From a virus, in the IMG/VR virus record IMGVR_UViG_3300003322_000810, positions 1 through 46,286 of that record: 46,286 nt of DNA. The stretch is one strand, 5' to 3'. A program made the translations under genes and the position numbers. Shown here piece after piece: positions 8,149 to 14,840 of the stretch. Positions within the stretch are counted from its first letter, which is position 1. Every line of letters starts with the position of its first letter. The notes beneath the pieces were generated by a model. That model was given only the letters and a program-made list of their open reading frames with translations, was not told the DNA's origin and did no database searches.

Positions 8149-8543
8149 GACAAGGAATTCAACTCGAACTTAAGGACCAGGAAATAAAAGAATACGGCTG
8201 TTATGCCTTATGCATCATCCAATGGGCCGAACTCGAAACCAGTCAGACATTCGACGACAAGGATGTCAAACGTATTATCGGTGATGCAAAACAGAAATCC
8301 ATCATAGGCCCCGAGTGCTTCGTCAAAAACCCGCCAGCACTCTTCAACCTCGCCGCCCAGAAAGATCTGAAAACGCAATGTCTAAAAACAACGTCTCCGG
8401 TGCCAACTTGCATCTGCTGCAATAAAAAGCCAATGTACACGCATTTCACCCTGTGGCATGACGGAAAAACATGGGACCCGCTCCCACCCGGTCGCCCGAG
8501 TGCGAAGGCATACAAGCCTGATTCATGGCGAGTATTATCGTGA
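8145..8543 (+). CDS. DUF261-like protein, putative cysteine peptidase endolysin
   Basis: 132 residues from the GTG at 8145, which has AGGGG 7 bases upstream and overlaps the holin stop. The EYGCYALC opening and the C-terminal HFTLWHDGKTWDPL followed by a Ser-Arg-Val end recall DUF261, a family I know from spirochaete phages and plasmids. An N-terminal Cys and a later His-Asp region fit a papain-like fold. Cys39-type peptidase or endolysin activity is inferred from this and from the holin-like genes on both sides. A CICC pair in the middle could bind a metal. If it is not the endolysin, the phage has no recognised one. Confidence 0.5.
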   Translation: MRQGIQLELKDQEIKEYGCYALCIIQWAELETSQTFDDKDVKRIIGDAKQKSIIGPECFVKNPPALFNLAAQKDLKTQCLKTTSPVPTCICCNKKPMYTHFTLWHDGKTWDPLPPGRPSAKAYKPDSWRVLS

Positions 8544-8602
8544 ACTCGGACTCAATACAGACGCTCGCGAGCGTTGCAAATCAGAAACAGGAGGGCCAGA
8601 AA

Positions 8603-8806
8603 ATGCCCGATAAAAAATGGAAGGTCTCTGACCTCTGGACCGACGCGCAGGGAAAACTCGATGAAAAACGTGTACTCGGCTGGCTACTCGCCATCGGCGC
8701 CATGGCGTATTTCATCATCCGCGGCGACGTCAATGGCTTTGTCGCTGGCATCAGCGCGAGCGCCGGATTCTTCGGCATATCGGTCGCGGCAGACCAGGGG
8801 AAATAA
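8603..8806 (+). CDS. Small holin-like membrane protein
   Basis: 67 residues. The ATG at 8603 has AGGAGGG (8589-8595) 7 bases upstream, a strong site; the open frame extends upstream without a better start. Two hydrophobic segments (about 25-40 and 44-60) connected by a short GDVNG turn, as in class II holins. May act with or antagonise the product of 7846-8148. Confidence 0.6.
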   Translation: MPDKKWKVSDLWTDAQGKLDEKRVLGWLLAIGAMAYFIIRGDVNGFVAGISASAGFFGISVAADQGK

Positions 8807-9382
8807 GTGTGGACAAAATCAACAAAGCCTTCGAGTGGCTCAAAACTCGGCCCACGTGGCTTAAAATTCTGCTTGTTGTTCCTGGCTTTCTGCTTGCCCT
8901 CATTGTCCTGGGCGCAGCAATCGCCCGAGCCGCCCGCGAGCAATCCATTTCTGGATGGACTACCACAACTACCAGAGCAGCCGAGCTCCACGATCAATCC
9001 GCCGATGCCACAAAAGAGCGACAAGCCGCTGAGCTTGCAGTTAGCCGACAGGCTGGAGAGTTGGGACAAATTCTGGACGATGGACGTTCGACCGTTGATA
9101 CAGGATTGGCAGACCTACGGGACCGAGGTGCAGACGTGGTATCAAAAGGTGACAGCCTCGTGGAATCTGATGCTGACCTCATTGCGCGAGCGCGACGAGA
9201 AAGCGGCGAAGGAACTGGCGGCGAAGGACGCTGAGATCGAGTACTTGCGCAGCGAGAATATACGTTTGAATATTGCTAATGCAGGTTTGAAATCAGATCT
9301 CAATCGCGCGCGAGGCGGAATGGTAATTACCGGGATAACCGGACTCGGCGTCGGATTCATACTCAAAATGCTCATAAAATGA
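8807..9382 (+). CDS. Putative outer/unimolecular spanin in the overlapping frame
   Basis: 191 residues. A basic N-region and hydrophobic segment (residues 20-36) ending SWA-QQ look like a secretion signal, with a Cys in LAFC that is a poor lipobox. A proline-rich stretch (38-70), a coiled coil (95-165) and a C-terminal membrane helix (about 172-188) ending in Lys follow. Signal plus proline-rich part plus C-terminal helix is the layout of unimolecular spanins such as T1 gp11. After 9234 this is the only open frame and its coding character (coiled coil plus helix) is clear. The GTG at 8807 is only 5 bases from the ribosome site, so coupling or an internal start is possible. Confidence 0.5.
   Translation: MWTKSTKPSSGSKLGPRGLKFCLLFLAFCLPSLSWAQQSPEPPASNPFLDGLPQLPEQPSSTINPPMPQKSDKPLSLQLADRLESWDKFWTMDVRPLIQDWQTYGTEVQTWYQKVTASWNLMLTSLRERDEKAAKELAAKDAEIEYLRSENIRLNIANAGLKSDLNRARGGMVITGITGLGVGFILKMLIK
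8809..9234 (+). CDS. Putative inner-membrane spanin (i-spanin-like), overlapping frame
   Basis: 141 residues. The N-terminus is basic, then a hydrophobic helix spans residues 19-40. The rest is Ala/Glu/Asp/Arg-rich and helical, the layout of Rz-like i-spanins anchored in the inner membrane. Its GTG start has AGGGGA 7 bases upstream, the better spacing of the two overlapping GTG starts. The whole gene is contained within the gene in another frame at 8807-9382. Function from topology and lysis neighbours only. Confidence 0.55.
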   Translation: MDKINKAFEWLKTRPTWLKILLVVPGFLLALIVLGAAIARAAREQSISGWTTTTTRAAELHDQSADATKERQAAELAVSRQAGELGQILDDGRSTVDTGLADLRDRGADVVSKGDSLVESDADLIARARRESGEGTGGEGR

Positions 9383-9405
9383 AAAAGGCCCCGGAAACCG
9401 GGGCC
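9382..9405 (-). terminator. Rho-independent terminator of the reverse mini-operon
   Basis: An 8-bp perfect G+C stem (9387-9394 with 9398-9405) with a three-base loop. The T-run (9386-9382) is on the minus strand. It lies 7 bases beyond the stop of the leftward 58-residue gene. Confidence 0.75.
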
Positions 9406-9411
9406 GGTAAA

Positions 9412-9588
9412 TCATCGGCCGGGACGGTGTTTCCTCCGAGCCTTGATTTTTACTGAATTGGAAAATCGAGATATCTCAGATTTTCCAAGCTGATAACCAC
9501 CCTTATAATCCGAGTTTGAATCCAAATCCTTATCGGGTATTCGGGTATTAAGGGCATCGTTTCTGCCCCGTTCGAAGTCTTCGCTCAT
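9412..9588 (-). CDS. Small basic hydrophilic protein of the reverse mini-operon
   Basis: 58 residues (MSEDFERGRNDALNTRIP at the start, ending KARRKHRPGR). The acidic N-terminus and strongly basic C-terminus suggest nucleic acid or protein binding. No family recognised. Its ATG overlaps the stop of the upstream 34-residue gene (ATGA) and the terminator follows at once, which makes a real gene likely despite its length. Confidence 0.6.
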   Translation of the reverse strand: MSEDFERGRNDALNTRIPDKDLDSNSDYKGGYQLGKSEISRFSNSVKIKARRKHRPGR

Positions 9589-9689
9589 TTGCCGTAGAAA
9601 ACAACGTAGGTTGATTGACCTACTGCCAATTGACTGGTAACGATCGGAAATCTCTTAACAAGAATTCCGGAATTGATTGCGTTTTTCAT
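9585..9689 (-). CDS. Small protein, first gene of the reverse mini-operon
   Basis: 34 residues (starts MKNAINSGILVKRFP). AGGAGG lies at 9704-9699, 9 bases upstream of the ATG, and a near-consensus promoter lies at 9766-9738. No family recognised. The leader around the ribosome site is repeated upstream of the minus-strand gene at 40633-40875. Confidence 0.6.
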   Translation of the reverse strand: MKNAINSGILVKRFPIVTSQLAVGQSTYVVFYGK

Positions 9690-9690
9690 C

Positions 9691-9713
9691 TATGTGCGCC
9701 TCCTAAGCGCTTT
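9691..9713 (-). promoter_or_regulatory. Repeated ribosome-binding leader, copy 1
   Basis: A 23-base segment matching 40878-40900 at 21 of 23 positions. Read on the minus strand it contains the palindrome AGCGCT immediately before AGGAGGCGCACA. It covers the ribosome site of the gene at 9585-9689. Such conservation outside coding sequence suggests a shared translational or transcriptional control site. Confidence 0.55.
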
Positions 9714-9737
9714 GGTGCATCAGCACCTTATACATAC

Positions 9738-9766
9738 AATATAGCTCTAACCGGTCAAACTGTCAA
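9738..9766 (-). promoter_or_regulatory. Near-consensus sigma-70 promoter of the reverse mini-operon
   Basis: Minus strand: TTGACA (9766-9761), exactly 17 bases, TATATT (9743-9738). The -35 box and spacer lie in a 25-base block (9747-9771) that recurs with one mismatch at 31757-31781 in front of another leftward gene. The spacer contains TTTGACCGGTTAG, a candidate operator. Confidence 0.8.
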
Positions 9767-9803
9767 GTTAAAATGATGAAAAATATAAAAATAATGTCGT
9801 GAT

Positions 9804-9832
9804 TTGACTTTTTTTTATGGCGTCCGCACTAT
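9804..9832 (+). promoter_or_regulatory. Promoter for the protease/capsid operon, predicted leaderless
   Basis: TTGACT (9804-9809), 17-base spacer, CACTAT (9827-9832; the A at position 2 and T at position 6 match consensus). Six bases later comes the ATG at 9839, which has no Shine-Dalgarno. It would restart rightward transcription after the reverse mini-operon. Confidence 0.5.
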
Positions 9833-9838
9833 TGGCGC

Positions 9839-11260
9839 ATGGCGAAGGAACAGGTCTGGGCTATGGAGCCCAATTACCTGCACAATTATCTCGAACGTCT
9901 CGAACTCGCGGCAACTCAACCGATGCCGAAATCATGGTTTGACGACGATGAAGACGACGAGCCTGAGTCAAAACTCTATAGCATCGACGATGCTGGCGTC
10001 GCCACCATCCCAATTAACGGCCCACTCTCCATGAGCGGCCCAAGCTGGTGGGCGCGCATATTCGGCTTCGGCGGCACCGGTTATACCGATATTCTCACCG
10101 CACTCGAAAAAATCAACTCAGACCCCAGTGCTAAGGCCATCATGCTCGCAGTCAACTCCCCCGGCGGCGAGGTTAACGGCTGCGACCAAGTATGGCAGGC
10201 GATCCGCGCCAGTCAAAAACCAGTCATGGCCCTGAACTGCGGACTCATGGCAAGTGCCGCATACTATTTATCGAGCGCCGCGAAATCCATCTATGCCACG
10301 GGCCCCGGCGACGAGACCGGCTCTATTGGTGTTGTGGTCTCCGGGTGGGACGACTCCGCATATATGGAGAAAAACGGCGTTCGCCGCATCAACATTTACA
10401 GTAAAAACGCTCCGAACAAGGCAATGTCATTCTCGACCGAGAAAGGTCGAGAGCTTTTACAAGCCCGCGTCGACGCCTTCGAGCGCATCTTCCACGCGCG
10501 CGTAGCCGAGGGCCGAGGCATTGCCGCCGCCGATGTCGGCGAGCGTTTCGGATCGGGTGGCATATTTGTCGCCGAAGACCCGGACAAAACGCAGCCGAAC
10601 GCCGTAAAAATGGGCCTCATCGATGGTATCGGAAACGCGCATGCCGCGCTACTCCGCATGGTCGAGTCTGGCCCATCCAGTATGCGCGCAACCCTCGTTG
10701 TGCCCATCGGATTTAAGACAGTAGAAAACCCGGAAAAACCGGAAAAATCACCCGAATCCAAAAAGCCCCAGGAGGGTAAAAGAATGGATCTCAAAGAATT
10801 CATGGCCCAGGGGCCGCTTGCCGTCGCGGAAATCGAGGCCATCAAGGCCGAGGCCCGCAAAGCAGGCATCAAGGAATTCCAGGAAATGAGCGCGAGCGTA
10901 TCCGCCATCCTGGAAAAAGACGCATACAAGAGCGTGACCGCACTCCACACTCACGGCCTCGCGGTCATGAAGGGTGAAGTCAGCTTCGAAAGTTTTAAAA
11001 TGCTCGTCGCTACCTACGACATGATGAAGGCCGACGCATCGCTCAAGCTTGAGCAGTCGTCGAAACTCCCCGAAACCCCCGCCGCGCTGCAAGCAAAGGG
11101 CGCCGAACTGGTAGCCGACGCCGAAAAATACAAGATCAACATCCAGCAAATCCAGGCCGCGGCCAAAGCTCAGGGCATCGATCCTGACAAGGCGGTGCTC
11201 GCGGCCATCGATAACGCGAAGCTTATCGCCGCCGACCGTGGCGAACTGGTGGGGGCGTAA
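9839..11260 (+). CDS. Prohead protease (S49 family) with C-terminal scaffold
   Basis: 473 residues. Residues 50-285 are an S49/SppA-like serine protease as in lambda gpC, with NSPGGEV (106-112), the nucleophile Ser in LMASAAYY (Ser139), GSIGV (161-165) and a candidate Lys near 190. From about residue 315 the sequence is helical and charged like lambda Nu3 scaffold. The enzyme is built into the prohead, then processes head proteins and itself. ATG 9839 lacks a ribosome site but matches a predicted transcription start. A second in-frame start at 10784 would make scaffold alone. Confidence 0.92.
   Translation: MAKEQVWAMEPNYLHNYLERLELAATQPMPKSWFDDDEDDEPESKLYSIDDAGVATIPINGPLSMSGPSWWARIFGFGGTGYTDILTALEKINSDPSAKAIMLAVNSPGGEVNGCDQVWQAIRASQKPVMALNCGLMASAAYYLSSAAKSIYATGPGDETGSIGVVVSGWDDSAYMEKNGVRRINIYSKNAPNKAMSFSTEKGRELLQARVDAFERIFHARVAEGRGIAAADVGERFGSGGIFVAEDPDKTQPNAVKMGLIDGIGNAHAALLRMVESGPSSMRATLVVPIGFKTVENPEKPEKSPESKKPQEGKRMDLKEFMAQGPLAVAEIEAIKAEARKAGIKEFQEMSASVSAILEKDAYKSVTALHTHGLAVMKGEVSFESFKMLVATYDMMKADASLKLEQSSKLPETPAALQAKGAELVADAEKYKINIQQIQAAAKAQGIDPDKAVLAAIDNAKLIAADRGELVGA
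10784..11260 (+). CDS. Internal in-frame scaffold protein (Nu3-like)
   Basis: Inside the protease gene, in frame, an ATG at 10784 has AGGAGGG (10770-10776) 7 bases upstream, the best ribosome site in the region. It would give a 158-residue, helical, acidic protein (MDLKEFMAQGPLAVAEIEAI at the start). Lambda Nu3 is made in the same way from within gene C. The surplus of free scaffold over protease fits capsid assembly needs. Confidence 0.75.
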   Translation: MDLKEFMAQGPLAVAEIEAIKAEARKAGIKEFQEMSASVSAILEKDAYKSVTALHTHGLAVMKGEVSFESFKMLVATYDMMKADASLKLEQSSKLPETPAALQAKGAELVADAEKYKINIQQIQAAAKAQGIDPDKAVLAAIDNAKLIAADRGELVGA

Positions 11261-11263
11261 AAG

Positions 11264-11857
11264 ATGGACATCGGAGCCTTTAACAGCTCGGGCGGCAATC
11301 TCGCGAACGCCGTCGATATCGTCGGCGCGGGTGCCCTCTCTCTCACGGGTCAGAACGGCCAGGCCGGCGTGTTCTCCGCCACCGCAACCGGCGTAACCGG
11401 TGCGGTCCTCGGAACCGGTAGTTTGCCCATTTTGCATAACCCCGCCGGAAACAACAAGCTTTTCCGCATCATATCAGTTCGTTACGGCGACGTGTCGGGC
11501 ACGATTATCCGCGCCAATATCCGGTACGCATTCCTCGATCTTGTCGCGACAGCCGCGACTATCTCCGCTCAGACAGCAGGAGCGATCCGATCAATGACGC
11601 GAAACGTCGCAAGCACCGGATTTTTCTACACCGCCGCGACGCTCAGTGCCATAACCGGTGCTGTACAAATGGCAACCGGCCTCGGATCAGGCGGCGCAAT
11701 CGCGGCACAATTCTACAATCTGCGATCCGACGAGGAAGGTATCGTCACGGTAAAACCCGGCGAGCTTTTCTATCCCTATATATCAAACGCCGCCATCGCC
11801 ATGGTCGCGGACGTCACCGTCATCTGGGCCGAGACGCCCATCCCCACAGGAGCATAA
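11264..11857 (+). CDS. Probable head structural protein
   Basis: 197 residues, rich in Ala, Gly, Thr and Ser with beta-strand periodicity and no signal or membrane helix. It lies between the protease/scaffold and the decoration gene, starting 3 bases after the protease stop. A second decoration or head fibre protein is possible. No family recognised. Confidence 0.6.
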   Translation: MDIGAFNSSGGNLANAVDIVGAGALSLTGQNGQAGVFSATATGVTGAVLGTGSLPILHNPAGNNKLFRIISVRYGDVSGTIIRANIRYAFLDLVATAATISAQTAGAIRSMTRNVASTGFFYTAATLSAITGAVQMATGLGSGGAIAAQFYNLRSDEEGIVTVKPGELFYPYISNAAIAMVADVTVIWAETPIPTGA

Positions 11858-11860
11858 CAA

Positions 11861-12349
11861 ATGGCAGGAGCAAGCCAGTCCCGCGCGGACTCTAACAGTT
11901 TTCCGTTTATCGTCGGCGGCGAGGGATTTATCAAAGATAGCGAGACTGTCCTCCAGGATGGTTCCCGAACCGTAGTCCTCGCCCAATATACAATCATGGC
12001 TCAGGTGGCCTCAACCAAAAAATGGGTACCGTGGTTGAATGCCAACCTCGGGGGAACTACCGGTACGCAATATCCTCTCGGGTTCCTCATGAATCCCGGT
12101 GGAATATCGGCGGCGGCCAATGCTGCGGGTGATGTTACCGGAGCGCAGATCATGTATGCAGGAAAGGGATGTCAACTCGATTCGGGACAGGTAGTCTTCG
12201 ACAAAGGATCTACCGGTGCTGGAACCCCGAATACTCTGGATAGTGTACCCACCGTCCCCACGAACTTGGCACTCACGGCCGAGCAGATACTCGCCATGAA
12301 GGGCTTTGTATTCATCTCGACCGTGGCAATCGATAACCTCGAAAACTAA
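11861..12349 (+). CDS. Head decoration protein (lambda gpD-like)
   Basis: 162 residues, beta-rich. Position between scaffold and major capsid gene is that of lambda D, and the C-terminal ALTAEQILAMKGFVFISTVA resembles the end of D-like trimeric decoration proteins. It would bind the expanded shell at three-fold sites and stabilise it against DNA pressure. Confidence 0.7.
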   Translation: MAGASQSRADSNSFPFIVGGEGFIKDSETVLQDGSRTVVLAQYTIMAQVASTKKWVPWLNANLGGTTGTQYPLGFLMNPGGISAAANAAGDVTGAQIMYAGKGCQLDSGQVVFDKGSTGAGTPNTLDSVPTVPTNLALTAEQILAMKGFVFISTVAIDNLEN

Positions 12350-12372
12350 GCCGTTACAAGGAGAAATGAAAA

Positions 12373-13596
12373 ATGGCAGCACCCGGATCCCCTGTAGCGG
12401 TTGACTTTTTCAGCCGATTTTTCGCGAACATGTTCGATGAAAAAATTTACATCACCGAGCGAACCGCAGGCCAGTCGTTCTTCGGCCGCGCCGAAACCGG
12501 ATCGATGACGATTTTCTCGCCCGACGCGCTGGACATCGATATGGACATCGTGCGCGGAAACGAGAAGGCCGCTAACCTCGTCGTCCGTGGTATGGCCGGT
12601 CGCATCACCGGTACCACGCACGTCGATATGCAGATCGGCCAGACCTCGACATTCAGCCGTCAGTTCCCGCTCATCGAGGAGCAGTTCAATCTCGGCGCCG
12701 CGCAGATCAACTACCGCATGCCCGGCGAAGGCCCCTATCAGAACGTCGGACCTCAGGCCCGCTTGCGCTCGCTCGGCACCCGCGCCTACCTGGAAGGCAT
12801 CCGCCGCATCATCCGCTTGCAGGAAATACTCGCATGGCAGTCCTTGCGCCTCGGCGTCCAATCGATATCGAATATCGCCGACACCACGAACAACATCTAT
12901 GATTACCGCCGCAACAGCGCGAATACCCCGAGCCTCACCAATGGCTGGGGCAATGCCGCGGGCGTTCCGCTCGTGGACATCGACGCACTGTGCGACACCC
13001 TGCTCGCTAACGGCAAGCTCATGCCCGATTTCGCCATCTTCGGCGGCACGACCATGCGTTACTTCCAGGCCAACAGCCAGGTGTCGACCAACTACGCCAA
13101 CAAACTCTACTTCGACCTCTTGCAGTTCGGCGAGAACTTCAAGGCCGGTCCCGAGTTCGACCGCTTCGTAGCATCGGGCCTCATCCCCTACGGTCGCCTC
13201 CGCACTCCCAAGGGCTACACCCTCACGGTTTTCACCTATCCCTATGTGTACACCGCGACCAACGGCACCGCGACCAAGTATTTCCCGGACACCGGTTGTC
13301 TCATCGGATCGAGTCAGGCCCGCGCCGACCGTGCCTTCGGCCCCGCCGAGGCAATCCCCATGACCAGCATCGACATGCAGCAGATCATGGAGTGGTTCGG
13401 CATCAACCCGATGTCCCCGGCGATCCCGTCCAACGTACTCAACCCCGGTGCCACCATCCAGCCGAACGAGTTCTACCTGCGTGCGTATCAGTCGGACGAC
13501 AAAAAGGCCGTGAGCATGGCCATCCAGGCAGCCCCGATTTTCTGCACCACACAGACCGACGCATGGGGCTACATGGTCGCGGGTGTCAACACGTGA
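12373..13596 (+). CDS. Major capsid protein (lambda gpE family)
   Basis: 407 residues. The opening (FANMFDEKIYITERTAGQSF), the central KLMPDFAIFGGTTMRYF and the C-terminal KKAVSMAIQAAPI fit the Phage_cap_E family in order and length (lambda E is 341; this one is longer). It forms the icosahedral shell. A good ribosome site (AAGGAG) precedes the ATG. GC-rich, strongly biased codons fit high expression. Confidence 0.92.
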   Translation: MAAPGSPVAVDFFSRFFANMFDEKIYITERTAGQSFFGRAETGSMTIFSPDALDIDMDIVRGNEKAANLVVRGMAGRITGTTHVDMQIGQTSTFSRQFPLIEEQFNLGAAQINYRMPGEGPYQNVGPQARLRSLGTRAYLEGIRRIIRLQEILAWQSLRLGVQSISNIADTTNNIYDYRRNSANTPSLTNGWGNAAGVPLVDIDALCDTLLANGKLMPDFAIFGGTTMRYFQANSQVSTNYANKLYFDLLQFGENFKAGPEFDRFVASGLIPYGRLRTPKGYTLTVFTYPYVYTATNGTATKYFPDTGCLIGSSQARADRAFGPAEAIPMTSIDMQQIMEWFGINPMSPAIPSNVLNPGATIQPNEFYLRAYQSDDKKAVSMAIQAAPIFCTTQTDAWGYMVAGVNT

Positions 13597-13778
13597 TGAC
13601 CCTGACATTCTGGTGGCTCGGACCCGGTGATCTTGTTTACAACGGCGACCGGGACCGAGGCCATCAGACAATCATGCAGGCGCCACCGCGCGGGGAGAAA
13701 TACCTCGTTCGGACGGCGCTCATCAGTCCCGAGCGGCTTGAGCAATTGATCCGCGAGGGCAAAGCGGCTCCGAAATGA
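13596..13778 (+). CDS. Small hypothetical head-region protein
   Basis: 60 residues from the ATG overlapping the capsid stop (TGATG). Begins MTLTFWWLGPGDLVYNGDRD and ends with a helix rich in Glu and Arg. No family recognised. Probably translated by coupling to the capsid gene. Confidence 0.6.
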   Translation: MTLTFWWLGPGDLVYNGDRDRGHQTIMQAPPRGEKYLVRTALISPERLEQLIREGKAAPK

Positions 13779-13823
13779 GAGTTAAACATACCCTCCGAAT
13801 TTCGAAGGGAAGAGAGGTAAAAG

Positions 13824-14060
13824 ATGCTCGCAGTAACAATCTACCCCCGAAACGGCAGCGATACCTCTAACTATTGGACGGGCGTCTGTCCGGTATGCAG
13901 CAAGGTGCATAAGATGTACTCGCGCGGTCCATACGTGTGTTATGGCCTTGGCTCTCCCGGTACCGTCGTCGACTCGATCACCGTATCGACGCAGGATGTC
14001 AAAGACGGGGACGCCGCAGCGCAACTTTTGATCGACGCTGGAACTGTAATCGAATCGTAA
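13824..14060 (+). CDS. Small protein with a CPVC zinc-knuckle-like motif
   Basis: 78 residues. GVCPVCSKVHKMYSRGPYVC contains CxxC plus His and Cys, which could bind zinc. No family recognised. A strong ribosome site (AGAGAGG) precedes the ATG; the 45-base gap upstream holds an imperfect hairpin (about 13793-13810). Confidence 0.6.
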   Translation: MLAVTIYPRNGSDTSNYWTGVCPVCSKVHKMYSRGPYVCYGLGSPGTVVDSITVSTQDVKDGDAAAQLLIDAGTVIES

Positions 14061-14087
14061 GGAGGCCGGGGCGACCCGGATAAACAA
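14061..14087 (+). promoter_or_regulatory. Ribosome binding site containing a GNRA-type hairpin
   Basis: GGAGG (14061-14065) is 22 bases from the next ATG, too far to work. Between them a perfect 5-bp stem CCGGG/CCCGG (14066-14070 with 14075-14079) with loop GCGA (a GNRA tetraloop) would remove 14 bases and leave a spacing of 8. Phage T4 gene 25 is a known case of this arrangement. Confidence 0.65.
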
Positions 14088-14219
14088 ATGAAAGAAATCG
14101 GATTTTACGGCGACCCGAAAGCGGTCGGATATATCGGCTGGATCGAAACCGCCGACGGAATCTATTTTGTTGATCTCGACGGCAAAATCAGCAAGCCCGA
14201 TATGGGCACCTCGGAGTAA
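14088..14219 (+). CDS. Small hypothetical protein (43 residues)
   Basis: Begins MKEIGFYGDPKAVGYIGWIE and looks beta-rich. Its translation appears to depend on the hairpin-containing ribosome site just upstream. Regular spacing to the next gene (4 bases) and codon use like its neighbours support a real gene. Function unknown. Confidence 0.6.
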   Translation: MKEIGFYGDPKAVGYIGWIETADGIYFVDLDGKISKPDMGTSE

Positions 14220-14223
14220 TCGT

Positions 14224-14670
14224 ATGGCAAAAGCAAAACCCTTTCGCTGGATCGGCGACGTCGAGAATCGCTGTCTCTGGCTCAACTTAAAAAACGGCGA
14301 CCGTCTGGTAATTAGCCCTGGCGGAACCGTCAAGAAAGAGGAGAATCTCGAAGGCATCACCCACGAGTGGCAGAAAGAACGCGAGAAAAAAGGCTTGCTC
14401 GAATTCCTTGGCGCATTCAGCGACGCCGCAGACGGTGCCGTCGATCCGAGCAAACTCGGCGGCGAACCCCTCGACGCGAACGACCATAAGCTTGCTCAAG
14501 ACACATTGAGCGCGTCACTCGCCGACTCCAAGGTCATCGAGAAAAACAACAAAATCAAGGCCGACAAGGAACTCGAAAAAGCCATCGACGCAAGCGACAA
14601 GCGCGAGAAAGAGGTAGCGGGTAATACCACCGACACCGCAGGCCCCGACCTCGGCGGAGGCATCGAATGA
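14224..14670 (+). CDS. Hypothetical head/neck-region protein
   Basis: 148 residues from ATG 14224 (GGAG 7 bases upstream); an upstream ATG in frame at 14167 would run through the preceding gene and is not preferred. The first 40 residues form a small beta region (WIGDVENRCLWLNL). The rest is charged and helical with a Lys/Glu/Asp-rich tail. No family recognised. Confidence 0.6.
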   Translation: MAKAKPFRWIGDVENRCLWLNLKNGDRLVISPGGTVKKEENLEGITHEWQKEREKKGLLEFLGAFSDAADGAVDPSKLGGEPLDANDHKLAQDTLSASLADSKVIEKNNKIKADKELEKAIDASDKREKEVAGNTTDTAGPDLGGGIE

Positions 14671-14840
14671 AAGTCCCCATCGGCCCCGATAATGCCGACC
14701 TGACCTTCCGTGTCGGCGGCCTCACCCTCAAAAGCGGCGACGAGATCCCGGCAGAGTTTAACGCCCTCGTCCCCGAGGAGTGGAAACAGTCCGGCCAGCG
14801 CCATGTTAAGCCCGAGGCAACGCAGGGAGAACTCAAATAA
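14667..14840 (+). CDS. Small hypothetical protein (57 residues)
   Basis: MKVPIGPDNADLTFRVGGLT at the start; overlaps the upstream stop (ATGA) and its own TAA overlaps the next ATG (TAATG). It lies between capsid and tail genes, where lambda-type phages keep head-completion proteins. Function unknown. Confidence 0.6.
   Translation: MKVPIGPDNADLTFRVGGLTLKSGDEIPAEFNALVPEEWKQSGQRHVKPEATQGELK

Noticed and set aside
10748-11437. A long minus-strand frame opposite the scaffold gene
   Set aside because: Shadow of a strongly coding plus-strand gene; no promoter, no ribosome site and no domain.
12346-13671. A 441-codon open frame on the minus strand
   Set aside because: It lies opposite the major capsid gene; its composition (His, Arg and Val-rich) is that of an antisense shadow of GC-rich codons and it has no ribosome site.
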